From contig NZ_LS483488.1 of assembly GCF_900478295.1 (NCBI RefSeq), positions 1,612,001 through 1,676,000 of the forward strand: 64,000 nucleotides of DNA, given 5' to 3'. This DNA is from Helicobacter pylori NCTC 11637 = CCUG 17874 = ATCC 43504 = JCM 12093 (GTDB lineage: Bacteria; Campylobacterota; Campylobacteria; Campylobacterales; Helicobacteraceae). Below, piece by piece: positions 50,337 through 60,360 of this stretch. Every line of letters starts with the position of its first letter. Positions within the stretch are counted from its first letter, which is position 1. The notes below the pieces were generated by a model. The model did no database searches and had not been told where the DNA came from. It saw only the letters and a program-made list of their open reading frames with translations. The translations under genes and the position numbers were made by a program.

Positions 50337-50762
50337 ATGGAAAATACCCCAAAAGACAGAGCAAAAATCCTTATAGAAGAGCTTAAAATCTTGCAAGGCA
50401 TTATCAACAGAATGGCACAAAATTCTTTGGAGTGCAAAAAATGGACTCTCGCGCTCGCTGTGGGTGTCTTATCCCTCAAAGTAGAGGCGATCTCTCATCT
50501 TTATGGGTTATGCGTTTTAGGGGTGTTGTTGGCATGCTTTTATCTTTTAGACGCTTATTATCTCATGCAAGAAAAATTATTCAGGGAGCAATACCAATGG
50601 CTCATAGAAAACAGACTTAAAACCGATGAAAGGTTATTTGAAGTCTTTCCTGCTCATCAAACTTGCCGGTGCGCGCAATTCTTATGCTCCATGTTTTCGT
50701 TTAGCCTTTTCCCTTATTGGGTGTTAGGTCTTTGCTTGGTGGGCTATGGTTTTTGTTTTTGA
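50337..50762 (+). CDS. Small multi-pass membrane protein (SLATT-like pattern), 141 residues
   Basis: A cytoplasmic N terminus with EELKILQGIINRMAQNSLECKKW, then two close membrane helices (LALAVGVLSLKV and YGLCVLGVLLACFYLLDAYYL), the motif DAYYLMQEKLFREQY, and a third hydrophobic segment at the C terminus. This order (IIxRMAxNS, 2 helices, DAYYLxxExxFR) recalls small 2TM proteins I know from bacterial operons with TIR-like proteins and of the SLATT type. It begins 9 bases after the lipoprotein stop. Family membership is inferred by eye. Confidence 0.65.
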   Translation: MENTPKDRAKILIEELKILQGIINRMAQNSLECKKWTLALAVGVLSLKVEAISHLYGLCVLGVLLACFYLLDAYYLMQEKLFREQYQWLIENRLKTDERLFEVFPAHQTCRCAQFLCSMFSFSLFPYWVLGLCLVGYGFCF

Positions 50763-51110
50763 TTCTGTTTCAATGGAGTGTTGGCTATAAAATAACTTAA
50801 CTTCAATCAAACGATAACTTTTGAAGCGTTTTAGGATTTAGGGTATCGCAAAATAACCCCTACTCCCTTATGATTTTCACTATAAAATAAAACTTTAGAC
50901 AAAAAGCAAGATCTAAGAAACCAACACAAGCAAACTAAACACATTAAACATTAAATATAAAGACACTAACAACTAAAAATATAAGCATTAAGAAATAACA
51001 AACAATAAGCAAGCAAATATTAAAAACAATCAAGAAGTAAAAAAGAAAGAATAAGCCCAATCTTTCAAAACTAAGCAACAAGAAGTTCTTTTGTTAGGTA
51101 ATACTCTTTG
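50763..51110. other. Gene-free A/T-rich stretch between the TIR operon and 16S rRNA
   Basis: About 350 bases of A-rich sequence with repeated TAAACA/ATTAAAC-like words and no ORF with a ribosome site. It lies downstream of 16S on the minus strand. I see nothing else in it. Confidence 0.5.
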
Positions 51111-51136
51111 GCTTTTAACAAGCGAATGTTAAAAGC
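51111..51136 (-). terminator. Hairpin downstream of 16S rRNA
   Basis: GCTTTTAACA and TGTTAAAAGC form a perfect 10-bp stem with a 6-base loop about 10 bases beyond the 16S 3' end. It may be a terminator or a processing signal; no strong T run follows directly. Confidence 0.5.
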
Positions 51137-51145
51137 TTTTCTCTA

Positions 51146-52650
<1,505 letters not shown>

Positions 52651-53107
52651 AGCGTTTGTCCTAAAGCTCTTTTTGTTTTTTGATAGGCTGTTGTTATTCC
52701 TAACAACAGCTTTAGCGTATCACAAGAACTCGTTTTATTTGATGATTGAATAAAACGGGTTGTGTTCTTAAGTATTACAACAACAAAACAGAAAGAAACT
52801 TTTTAAAAAGGTTTGGCTAAACGCTAACCTGAATAAAATACTCTCATGCCATTCAGTCATCAATCATAATGATATAATCATCATAATCAATGAAATCAAT
52901 TGGCAGATTGGATAAGAATTCCTTATCCAAGAATGGGAGTTATAAAAACCCCCACTCCACTTGATAAGTCATTGCTTATTGTTTTAGAATATCCCTTTAA
53001 AAAGAACTTCTATCAATTTGCTTAGTTTTCAAAGATCGTTTGCTTTTAATCAGCTATCCTTGTAAGGTATCAAGCGACTTTTTAAAAGCCCTTGCTGAAA
53101 CAAGGAA
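52651..53107 (-). other. 16S rRNA leader region
   Basis: About 455 bases between the inferred promoter and mature 16S. It contains a perfect hairpin GCTGTTGTTA-TTCC-TAACAACAGC (52687-52710) close to the 16S 5' end. No ORF with a ribosome site. It is likely processed from the precursor. Confidence 0.55.
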
Positions 53108-53150
53108 ATGAAAGTATAGTCATAGAAAGCTTAAGGTTTGCTTAAATCTA
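53108..53150 (-). promoter_or_regulatory. Promoter of the 16S rRNA gene
   Basis: Minus strand TTTAAGCAAACCTTAAGC, 10 bases, then TATACT (53113-53118). Same motif and spacing as the 23S-5S promoter. It overlaps the 3' end of the protease-like gene. Confidence 0.7.
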
Positions 53151-53927
53151 GGGAATGTTTTGAAAAATATTTTGATTTTTTAAAGCGCTTAAAAATCGCG
53201 CGATCTTTTCTTTAGGGATAATCACCAAACTTTCTTGGCTTTCTAAAGTGCTACTAGCCATCCCCATAAACTCCCCCACTTCGCTAAAATAAGGCCTCCC
53301 TCCCCACAACACGCTCCCCTTTTTAAAAGAAGCATCAAGCGAAAGGAATTTTTTAGACTTTAAAAGTTCAGCCACAGAAATGTCCGTTGTCTGTATAGAA
53401 AAAGAATTCCCCTCATTTAACGCTGGGTAGTAGAGATCAGAATTGGGTGTTTTTTGATTGGTATAGGGATTTGAATGAAAAGTTTGAGCGTATTTTGTGT
53501 AAATCCTTGCATGATAATAGCTCTCTTCTCTTTTATGGCAATAATCGTCTCTAAAATCGGCGGTTTTTAAAAGCGAAAGCCCTTGATTTCTATCCATCGC
53601 TTCAAGGCGTAGGCTAGCTATACAAATCAGTTCTTTAGCGCTGCTGTCTTGCATTTTGGCTAAAATCGTTTTAGGGTATAAGCCGTTAGAATAGAGCGTT
53701 TCAGAAGAAGCAATATAACGCCCGTTTTTGAGCAAAGTCGCATAGCCTTCTTTATAAGTCCCATCGCTAAAATACACTTTCAATAACGCCACAGAATAAA
53801 CCCATGCAGGGAGCGTTGGATCAAGGGGCGGATCGTCTCTAACGATTTGAATGTTATTAGCGTTCATCATGCATGAAAATAAAACGATACAACAACCAAC
53901 CGCTAATCTTTTACGCCAAAACGCCAT
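53148..53927 (-). CDS. Exported protein with degenerate trypsin-like protease fold
   Basis: A 259-residue protein (HP1440 position) with an N-terminal signal (LAVGCCIVLFSCMMNAN). The body follows the layout of HtrA-like trypsin folds: EGYATLLKNGRYIASSETLYSN where GxxxxxTxxHV is expected, NQGLSLLKTA where DxAxLK is expected, and KKGSVLWGGRPYFSEVGEFMGM where GxSGGP...G...G is expected. The catalytic His and Ser are not recognisable, so if the fold is right it is a pseudo-protease. It lies at the 16S promoter, transcribed in the same direction. The fold is my inference. Confidence 0.7.
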   Translation of the reverse strand: MAFWRKRLAVGCCIVLFSCMMNANNIQIVRDDPPLDPTLPAWVYSVALLKVYFSDGTYKEGYATLLKNGRYIASSETLYSNGLYPKTILAKMQDSSAKELICIASLRLEAMDRNQGLSLLKTADFRDDYCHKREESYYHARIYTKYAQTFHSNPYTNQKTPNSDLYYPALNEGNSFSIQTTDISVAELLKSKKFLSLDASFKKGSVLWGGRPYFSEVGEFMGMASSTLESQESLVIIPKEKIARFLSALKNQNIFQNIP

Positions 53928-54004
53928 TATCCAACTTACCGCTTAAATTTCAAAAGTATCCTACGGCACTATCGGCTAAAATACCATTTGTTTTAATTTG
54001 TTGC

Positions 54005-54017
54005 TATAATAGATCAC
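54005..54017 (+). promoter_or_regulatory. Promoter of ppiA
   Basis: TATAAT at 54005-54010 (TTGCTATAATAG). The inferred start near 54017 leaves a leader of about 34 bases and rules out a TTG at 54018 as the ppiA start. It may also drive csrA, ispE and smpB. Confidence 0.6.
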
Positions 54018-54050
54018 TTGAATGACAAAAGCTTATCGCAAAGGTTTATG

Positions 54051-54539
54051 ATGGATCCAATTAAAACTTATGAAATTAAAGAAGAAGAGCTTGCAAAAAC
54101 CGCTTACGCCACAATCAAAACCAATAAAGGCAATATCGCTCTAGAGCTTTTTTACAAAGATGCGCCCCAAGCGGTCAGTAACTTTGTAACTTTGGCTAAA
54201 GAGGGTTTTTATAATGGGCTTAACTTCCATCGTGTGATCGCCGGCTTTGTGGCTCAAGGAGGCTGCCCTTATGGCACAGGCACAGGCGGGCCAGGACACC
54301 GCATTAAATGCGAAGTGGCCCACAACCCCAACAAGCACAAAAGAGGCTCTATTTCTATGGCGCATGCCGGAAGAGACACAGGGGGGAGTCAATTTTTCTT
54401 GTGTTTTGTGGATTTGCCCCATCTAGATGGCGAGCATACCGTGTTTGGCAAAATCACTAGTGCAGAAGGCCTTAGCGTTTTGGATAAAATCAAGCAAGGC
54501 GATATTATAGAGAGCGTTGTGTTTGGCTCTTCTCTATAA
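54051..54539 (+). CDS. ppiA: Peptidyl-prolyl cis-trans isomerase, cyclophilin type
   Basis: A 162-residue cyclophilin without a signal peptide, therefore cytoplasmic. Motifs [22 protein letters not shown] (catalytic Arg and Gln), [14 protein letters not shown] and [11 protein letters not shown] are all present. The ATG at 54051 follows AAAGG; another ATG directly before it is also possible. It is first in a rightward chain with csrA and ispE. Confidence 0.95.
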   Translation: MDPIKTYEIKEEELAKTAYATIKTNKGNIALELFYKDAPQAVSNFVTLAKEGFYNGLNFHRVIAGFVAQGGCPYGTGTGGPGHRIKCEVAHNPNKHKRGSISMAHAGRDTGGSQFFLCFVDLPHLDGEHTVFGKITSAEGLSVLDKIKQGDIIESVVFGSSL

Positions 54540-54556
54540 GGAACAAGAAATTAGAC

Positions 54557-54787
54557 ATGCTCATACTCAGCCGCAAAGTTAATGAAGGGATTGTCATTGA
54601 TGATAACATCCACATTAAAGTCATTTCTATAGATAGAGGGAGTGTGCGTTTAGGGTTTGAAGCACCTGAAAGCACCCTTATTTTGCGCGCTGAACTCAAA
54701 GAGGCCATTGTGAGCGAAAACCAAAAAGCTTCTGCGTGCGTAGATGAAAGCGTGTTAGAAAACATCAAAAAGGTCATTAAGCCTTGA
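54557..54787 (+). CDS. csrA: Carbon storage regulator CsrA
   Basis: A 76-residue RNA-binding translational regulator. The start [20 protein letters not shown] and [18 protein letters not shown] are canonical. It controls motility and virulence genes in H. pylori and is antagonised by FliW, a paralogue of which is encoded at 4922. Its stop overlaps the ispE start (ATGA type). Confidence 0.97.
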   Translation: MLILSRKVNEGIVIDDNIHIKVISIDRGSVRLGFEAPESTLILRAELKEAIVSENQKASACVDESVLENIKKVIKP

Positions 54788-55608
54788 TGCATGTTTTTGA
54801 AGTTTATCCTAAAGTCAATATTTTTTTAAAGATCCTTCACAAAGAAGGGGCTTATCATAAGCTCATTTCTCGCATGTGTTTAGTCAAAGATAAGCTAAAG
54901 GATATTATTAGCGTCAAAAGTGCGCTTTCCTTTTCGCTAAAAGGGGATTTTGACTGCCCTTTAGAAGAAAACTCGCTCTTTAAAGCCCTCCAAATTTTAA
55001 AGAATTTTTTAAAATCAAAAAATTTTTCTCATTCTGCCATCAAATCCCTAGACACCCTAGCGATTGAAGTGGAAAAAAATATCCCCACTCAAGCCGGATT
55101 AGGCGGTGGGAGCGCTGATGCTGGGGGGCTATTGTATCATTTAAATCAGATTTTTGACTGGCGTTTGAGTTTAAAAGAGCTTTATAGCATAGGATCTTTA
55201 GTGGGTGCGGACACCAACTTTTTCATCTCGCAATACAAAAGCGCTAACGCCACTTCTTATGGCGAAGTCATTGAAAATTTTGAAGAAGAGCCTTTAGAAA
55301 ATCGCCTAGAAATCTATGCACCAAATCATGTTTTTTGTAGCACTAAAGCCGTTTATCAAGCTTATAAACCTGAAACTTGTTTTTCTCAAGCTAAAGAATG
55401 GCTTAAAAAGCCGAGTTTGGAATGCCTAAAGACTTGCGACAGAAACGGATTAAACGATCTTTTAAAGCCGGCTTTGCTCACTAACCAAGCCTTAAAAAAT
55501 ATAGAAAGCGAATTAGGCAAGGAGTGGTTTTTTAGCGGGAGCGGGAGTGCGTTTTTTAGGCTAAAAAATACTCAAAAGGGAGCGAATGAAACTCATTGCC
55601 AGCAATAA
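54787..55608 (+). CDS. ispE: 4-diphosphocytidyl-2-C-methyl-D-erythritol kinase IspE
   Basis: GHMP kinase of the non-mevalonate isoprenoid route. The ATP loop is IPTQAGLGGGSADAGGLL (about residues 98-115), with an N-terminal YPKVNIFLKIL and a C-terminal WFFSGSGSAFFRL. The ATG at 54787 overlaps the csrA stop. Its last bases overlap the start of smpB by 23 bases in a different frame. Confidence 0.95.
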   Translation: MHVFEVYPKVNIFLKILHKEGAYHKLISRMCLVKDKLKDIISVKSALSFSLKGDFDCPLEENSLFKALQILKNFLKSKNFSHSAIKSLDTLAIEVEKNIPTQAGLGGGSADAGGLLYHLNQIFDWRLSLKELYSIGSLVGADTNFFISQYKSANATSYGEVIENFEEEPLENRLEIYAPNHVFCSTKAVYQAYKPETCFSQAKEWLKKPSLECLKTCDRNGLNDLLKPALLTNQALKNIESELGKEWFFSGSGSAFFRLKNTQKGANETHCQQ

Positions 55609-56044
55609 AAAAGCCTATTTTGACTATGAAATTTTGGAAACTTTGGAAGCGGGATTAGCGCTTTTAGGCTCTGAAGTGAAGGCTTTGAGGCAAACTAGGG
55701 TGAATTTAAAAGATAATTTTGTTAAAATAATCAAAGGAGAAGCTTTTTTATTTGGTGTTCATATATCATATTTAGATACAATCCATGCGTATTACAAGCC
55801 CAATGAAAGGCGAGAGCGTAAGTTGCTTTTACACAAAAAGCAATTATTGAAATGGCAGATTGAAGCGTCTAAAGAACGCTTGAGTATCGTAGGATTGAAA
55901 TTGTATTTTAACCAAAGAAATAGAGCTAAAATCCAAATTGCTTTAGTGAAAGGAAAAAAATTGCACGATAAAAGACAAAGTCTTAAAGAAAAAGCGCTCA
56001 ATAAAGAAATTCTTGCTGATTTAAAACACCACTTTAAAGGATAA
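55586..56044 (+). CDS. smpB: SsrA-binding protein SmpB
   Basis: Partner of tmRNA in trans-translation, 152 residues. NKKAYFDYEILETLEAGLALLGSEVKALR and HISYLDTIHAYYKPNERRERKLLLHKKQL are family hallmarks, and the basic C-terminal tail (GKKLHDKRQSLKEK) enters the decoding site. RBS is within the ispE 3' end (AAAAGGGAG). Confidence 0.96.
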   Translation: MKLIASNKKAYFDYEILETLEAGLALLGSEVKALRQTRVNLKDNFVKIIKGEAFLFGVHISYLDTIHAYYKPNERRERKLLLHKKQLLKWQIEASKERLSIVGLKLYFNQRNRAKIQIALVKGKKLHDKRQSLKEKALNKEILADLKHHFKG

Positions 56045-56046
56045 TA

Positions 56047-56499
56047 ATGAAAGAAATGGTAGATTATGGGATTATAGGGTTTTTGATCTTTTTATCAGTC
56101 ATCGTTATAGCGATCGCAATAGAAAGGTTGTGGTTTTTTGCCACTCTTCGTGTAGATGACTACACAGACAGGCGTAAACTGGAATTAGCCTTACACAAAC
56201 GACTGACTTTAGTGGCCACGATTGGTTCTAACGCCCCTTATATCGGTCTTTTAGGAACGGTTATGGGGATCATGCTCACTTTTATGGATTTAGGATCCGC
56301 TTCTGGCATTGACACTAAAGCGATCATGACTAACTTAGCCCTTGCTTTAAAAGCGACTGGAATGGGGTTATTGGTAGCGATCCCTGCGATTGTGATTTAT
56401 AACTTGCTAGTGAGAAAAAGCGAGATTTTAGTCACTAAATGGGATATTTTCCACCACCCGGTTGACACGCAATCCCATGAGATTTACAACAAAGCCTAA
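56047..56499 (+). CDS. exbB: Biopolymer transport protein ExbB
   Basis: Inner membrane proton-channel subunit of the TonB motor, 150 residues. Three membrane helices: GIIGFLIFLSVIVIAIAIER, then TLVATIGSNAPYIGLLGTVMGIMLTF with the conserved APYIGLLGTV, and LALKATGMGLLVAIPAIVIYNLL. It starts 2 bases after smpB and is followed by exbD; a tonB gene is not adjacent here. Confidence 0.93.
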   Translation: MKEMVDYGIIGFLIFLSVIVIAIAIERLWFFATLRVDDYTDRRKLELALHKRLTLVATIGSNAPYIGLLGTVMGIMLTFMDLGSASGIDTKAIMTNLALALKATGMGLLVAIPAIVIYNLLVRKSEILVTKWDIFHHPVDTQSHEIYNKA

Positions 56500-56509
56500 G
56501 GATTGAGCG

Positions 56510-56911
56510 GTGAAAAAAGTAGAATCCATGAATGTGGTGCCTTTCATTGACATCATGCTTGTGTTGTTAGTGATCGTGCTTACAACGGCGTCTTTTGTGC
56601 AAACTTCAAAGCTCCCTATTAGCATTCCTCAAGTGGATAAGGATAGCACTGATTCTAAAGACGTGTTGGACAAGAAACAAGTTACGATCGCTATTTCTAA
56701 TAAGGGTTCTTTTTATTTTGACGATAAAGAAATCAGCTTTGAAAATTTAAAACACAAGGTTTCCACTTTGGCTAAAGACACCCCTATTGTCTTGCAAGGC
56801 GACAAGAAAAGCAATTTGGATAACTTTATCAAAGTCGTGGATTTATTGCAAACGAACAATTTGAAGCAGCTTTACATTCTTGTTGAAGATAAAAAGAATC
56901 AAAAAAATTAG
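56510..56911 (+). CDS. exbD: Biopolymer transport protein ExbD
   Basis: Inner membrane motor partner of ExbB, 133 residues. MNVVPFIDIMLVLLVIVLTTASFV is the single membrane helix with the essential Asp (FID). The periplasmic part has VTIAISNKGSFYFDDKEIS and PIVLQGDKKSNLDNFIKVVDLL. It follows exbB by 10 bases. Confidence 0.94.
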   Translation: MKKVESMNVVPFIDIMLVLLVIVLTTASFVQTSKLPISIPQVDKDSTDSKDVLDKKQVTIAISNKGSFYFDDKEISFENLKHKVSTLAKDTPIVLQGDKKSNLDNFIKVVDLLQTNNLKQLYILVEDKKNQKN

Positions 56912-56982
56912 TTTTAGTCAATTTTTAGCATTCTTTAGCTAAAATCTGTGTTTATGTTTAATTTTTATCAAGGGAGTTTTAA

Positions 56983-57117
56983 ATGAAACGCACTTACCAA
57001 CCACACAACACACCAAGAAAGCGAACCCATGGCTTTCTTGTGAGAATGAAAACCAAAAACGGGCGCAAGGTGATCAATGCCAGACGAGCTAAGGGCAGAA
57101 AAAAGCTTTCCGTCTAA
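56983..57117 (+). CDS. rpmH: Ribosomal protein bL34
   Basis: A 44-residue 50S protein, [19 protein letters not shown] and ending KGRKKLSV, with the usual very basic composition. The start is ATG at 56983 behind AAGGGAG. It overlaps rnpA by 41 bases in another frame, a common rpmH-rnpA arrangement. Confidence 0.97.
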   Translation: MKRTYQPHNTPRKRTHGFLVRMKTKNGRKVINARRAKGRKKLSV

Positions 57118-57562
57118 ACCCTATGACTCTTTAAAAAACAAGAGTGAGTTTGACAGGGTTTATCAAAAGGGGTTTAAAAAACATAACCCTTTTTTTTCGC
57201 TCTTTGTTTTGGATTTGTCAAAAGATCCGCCAAAAGAAAAAGAGGGTTTTAAAGATCCGCTCTCTTGTAGGCTTAAAGACAAAAAAACGCTTTATTTATT
57301 AGGCTTGAGCGTGTCCAAAAAAGTCGGCAACGCCGTGAAACGAAACCTTATCAAACGCCGTTTGCGTTCGCTTACATTAAAGCATGCCACTCTTTGTCAA
57401 GGGCTTGCTTTGGTGTTTGTGCCTAGAAGCGATTGTTGCCATTTAGATTTTTGGGCTTTAGAAAAACATTTTTTAGAAATGCTAACTTCCATTAAAAACT
57501 ATATGAACAAAGCCTTAAAAGACTTGAAAAAAGGAATAACTCATACCTATGCGAAACAATAA
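57077..57562 (+). CDS. rnpA: Ribonuclease P protein component
   Basis: Protein subunit of RNase P, 161 residues, which processes tRNA 5' ends. The RNR motif is [18 protein letters not shown] (about residues 83-99) and the N-terminal [15 protein letters not shown] is typical. An inserted charged loop ([19 protein letters not shown]) makes it longer than the E. coli protein. It overlaps rpmH and yidD. Confidence 0.93.
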   Translation: MPDELRAEKSFPSKPYDSLKNKSEFDRVYQKGFKKHNPFFSLFVLDLSKDPPKEKEGFKDPLSCRLKDKKTLYLLGLSVSKKVGNAVKRNLIKRRLRSLTLKHATLCQGLALVFVPRSDCCHLDFWALEKHFLEMLTSIKNYMNKALKDLKKGITHTYAKQ

Positions 57563-57902
57563 AACGCCTTTTTTGAGCGCGATTTTTACGGCATCAATTA
57601 GGGGTTACCAACGCTTTTTTTCGGCTTTCACCCCTTCAAGCTGTCGGTTTTATCCCACTTGCTCCAACTACGCTCTATGGTTGCTCTCTTTTGAAAGCCC
57701 CCTAATTGCCATAGGTAAAATCGCTATAAGGATACTCTCATGCAACCCTTTTTGCTCTGGAGGCATTGCTTACCCTACCACTCGTTTGAAACGCCCAAGC
57801 CTGATCCAATCTCATAAAGATTTTAAGCGCAATTTTAAAACCATTACTTTTTGGCTCGTTCCCACAAAAAGCCACGCAACTTACTACATCATTAAGGTTT
57901 AA
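57549..57902 (+). CDS. yidD: Membrane protein insertion efficiency factor YidD
   Basis: A 117-residue protein with [29 protein letters not shown] and [12 protein letters not shown], the conserved Cys/Pro pattern of YidD/DUF37. It assists insertion of inner membrane proteins with YidC. It overlaps rnpA by 14 bases and ends 5 bases before yidC. Confidence 0.94.
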   Translation: MRNNKTPFLSAIFTASIRGYQRFFSAFTPSSCRFYPTCSNYALWLLSFESPLIAIGKIAIRILSCNPFCSGGIAYPTTRLKRPSLIQSHKDFKRNFKTITFWLVPTKSHATYYIIKV

Positions 57903-57907
57903 TCACA

Positions 57908-59554
57908 ATGGATAGAAACAACAATAATAATCTCCGCTTGATTTTAGCGATCGCTCTGTCTTTCTTGTTTATCGCTCTTTATAGCTATTTTTTCCAAAAA
58001 CCAAACAAAACAACAACCCAAACCACAAAGCAAGAAACAACCAACAACCATACAGCAACAAGTCCTAACGCACCCAACGCCCAACATTTTAGCGTTACTC
58101 AAACCATCCCCCAAGAGAGTTTGTTAAGCACGATTTCTTTTGAGCATGCCAGGATTGAAATTGATTCTTTAGGGCGCATCAAACAGGTTTATCTCAAGGA
58201 TAAAAAGTATCTAACCCCTAAACAAAAGGGCTTTTTAGAGCATGTGGGCCATCTTTTTAGCTCCAAAGAAAACGTGCAACCCCCCCTAAAAGAGCTCCCC
58301 CTTTTAGCAGCCGATAAACTCAAGCCTTTAGAAGTGCGTTTTTTAGACCCCACGCTCAATAACAAAGCGTTCAACACCCCTTATAGCGCTTCAAAAACCA
58401 CTCTTGGGCCTAACGAACAGCTTGTTTTAACCCAAGATTTAGGCGCTCTTACTATCATTAAAACCCTGACTTTCTATGATGATTTGCATTATGATTTAAA
58501 AATCGCCTTCAAATCGCCCAATAACCTTATCCCTAGCTATGTGATCACCAATGGTTACAGGCCGGTGGCTGATTTGGACAGCTACACCTTTTCAGGCGTG
58601 CTTTTAGAAAATAACGACAAAAAAATTGAAAAAATTGAAGATAAAGACGCTAAAGAGATCAAACGCTTTTCTAACACCCTCTTTTTATCCAGCGTGGATA
58701 GGTATTTCACCACCTTGCTTTTCACTAAAGATTCTCAAGGTTTTGAAGCCTTAATTGATTCAGAAATCGGCACTAAAAACCCCTTAGGGTTCATTTCCCT
58801 TAAAAATGAAGCAAATTTGCATGGCTATATTGGCCCTAAAGATTACCGCTCTTTGAAAGCGATTTCACCCATGCTCACTGATGTGATAGAGTATGGTTTA
58901 ATCACTTTCTTCGCGAAAGGCGTGTTTGTTTTACTGGATTATTTGTATCAATTCGTGGGTAATTGGGGTTGGGCTATCATTCTTTTAACGATTATCGTGC
59001 GCCTTATCCTTTACCCCTTAAGCTATAAAGGCATGGTGAGCATGCAAAAGCTCAAGGAATTAGCCCCCAAAATGAAAGAACTCCAAGAAAAATACAAGGG
59101 CGAACCCCAAAAGTTGCAAACCCACATGATGCAGCTTTACAAAAAACATGGGGCCAACCCGCTAGGGGGTTGTCTGCCCTTAATCTTACAAATCCCGGTG
59201 TTTTTTGCGATTTATAGAGTGCTTTATAACGCCGTGGAATTGAAAAGCTCAGAGTGGATCTTATGGATTCATGATCTATCCATCATGGATCCGTATTTTA
59301 TTTTGCCGCTTCTTATGGGAGCGTCTATGTATTGGCACCAAAGCGTTACGCCAAACACCATGACCGATCCCATGCAAGCAAAGATTTTTAAACTCTTGCC
59401 CCTATTATTCACGATCTTTTTAATCACTTTCCCTGCAGGGTTAGTCTTGTATTGGACCACGAACAACATCCTTTCGGTGTTGCAACAACTCATTATCAAT
59501 AAAATCTTAGAGAATAAAAAACGCATGCATGCGCAAAACAAAAAGGAAAGTTGA
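57908..59554 (+). CDS. yidC: Membrane protein insertase YidC
   Basis: A 548-residue Oxa1/Alb3 family insertase. N-terminal signal-anchor (LILAIALSFLFIALYSYFFQ), a Thr/Asn-rich linker, a large periplasmic beta domain (about 75-320), and the conserved core from about residue 340 with GWAIILLTIIVRLILYPLSYKG (positively charged groove Arg), KMKELQEKYKGEPQKLQTHMMQLYKKHGANPLGGCLPLILQIPVF, and the last two helices. It overlaps the next gene by 4 bases. Confidence 0.96.
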   Translation: MDRNNNNNLRLILAIALSFLFIALYSYFFQKPNKTTTQTTKQETTNNHTATSPNAPNAQHFSVTQTIPQESLLSTISFEHARIEIDSLGRIKQVYLKDKKYLTPKQKGFLEHVGHLFSSKENVQPPLKELPLLAADKLKPLEVRFLDPTLNNKAFNTPYSASKTTLGPNEQLVLTQDLGALTIIKTLTFYDDLHYDLKIAFKSPNNLIPSYVITNGYRPVADLDSYTFSGVLLENNDKKIEKIEDKDAKEIKRFSNTLFLSSVDRYFTTLLFTKDSQGFEALIDSEIGTKNPLGFISLKNEANLHGYIGPKDYRSLKAISPMLTDVIEYGLITFFAKGVFVLLDYLYQFVGNWGWAIILLTIIVRLILYPLSYKGMVSMQKLKELAPKMKELQEKYKGEPQKLQTHMMQLYKKHGANPLGGCLPLILQIPVFFAIYRVLYNAVELKSSEWILWIHDLSIMDPYFILPLLMGASMYWHQSVTPNTMTDPMQAKIFKLLPLLFTIFLITFPAGLVLYWTTNNILSVLQQLIINKILENKKRMHAQNKKES

Positions 59555-60360
59555 TGCAAAATTTTATTGAAATCAAAGCTAAAACCTTAGAAGAAGCCCT
59601 CATTCAAGCTTCTATCGCCTTGAATTGCCCCATTATTAATTTGCAATACGAAGTCATTCAAACGCCCTCTAAAGGGTTTTTAAGCATTGGTAAAAAAGAA
59701 GCCATTATTTTAGTGGGCGTTAAAGAAAGCGTTAAAGAGGTTAAAGAAGAGAGCGTTAAAGAAACCAACACGAAAGAAAACCATCAAAACCATCAAAACA
59801 ATATAGAAGAAAAAAAACAAAAATTAGAAACAGAAACGCCTCAAGAAGAAAAAATCACCCCTAAACCCCCTAAAAAAAACCTTAAAGAAGAATCTCATAA
59901 TGGAGACAAACTCCATGAAATTAAGCAAGAATTGAAAGACTTATTCTCCCACTTGCCCTATAAAATCAATAAAGTGGAAGTCAGCCTTTATGAACCGGGG
60001 GTGTTATTGATTGATATTGATGGCGAAGATTCCGCTCTTTTAATTGGCGAGAAAGGCTATCGTTACAAAGCCCTTTCTTACTTGCTCTTTAACTGGATCC
60101 ACCCTGCTTATGGCTATAGTATCCGTTTAGAAATCTCCACCTTTTTGCAAAACCAAGAAAAGGTTATGGAAGCGCAACTCCAAAGCGTGATCATGACCGT
60201 GCATGAAGTGGGTAAGGGGCAGATGAAAGCCCCTGATGGCGTTTTAACCTATATCGCTTTAAAGAAATTACGAAAAGCGTTCCCCAACAAATATGTCTCT
60301 ATCAAAACCAATTTAAACGATGAAAAATACATCGTCATCAACGACTTCAACAATGAATGA
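59551..60360 (+). CDS. khpB: RNA-binding protein KhpB (Jag/EloR family)
   Basis: A 269-residue protein with an N-terminal Jag-N domain (MQNFIEIKAKTLEEALIQASIAL, GFLSIGKKEAIILVGV), a Lys/Glu-rich linker, a KH domain (LLIDIDGEDSALLIGEKGYRYKALSYLLFNW) and an R3H-like end (SIRLEISTFLQNQEKVMEAQLQSVI). It binds RNA and influences cell division and wall growth in other bacteria. The last codons overlap mnmE. Confidence 0.9.
   Translation: MMQNFIEIKAKTLEEALIQASIALNCPIINLQYEVIQTPSKGFLSIGKKEAIILVGVKESVKEVKEESVKETNTKENHQNHQNNIEEKKQKLETETPQEEKITPKPPKKNLKEESHNGDKLHEIKQELKDLFSHLPYKINKVEVSLYEPGVLLIDIDGEDSALLIGEKGYRYKALSYLLFNWIHPAYGYSIRLEISTFLQNQEKVMEAQLQSVIMTVHEVGKGQMKAPDGVLTYIALKKLRKAFPNKYVSIKTNLNDEKYIVINDFNNE

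Noticed and set aside
54018-54050. Longer cyclophilin from TTG at 54018
   Set aside because: It would begin at the transcription start itself without a leader; the ATG at 54051 has a ribosome site and normal length.
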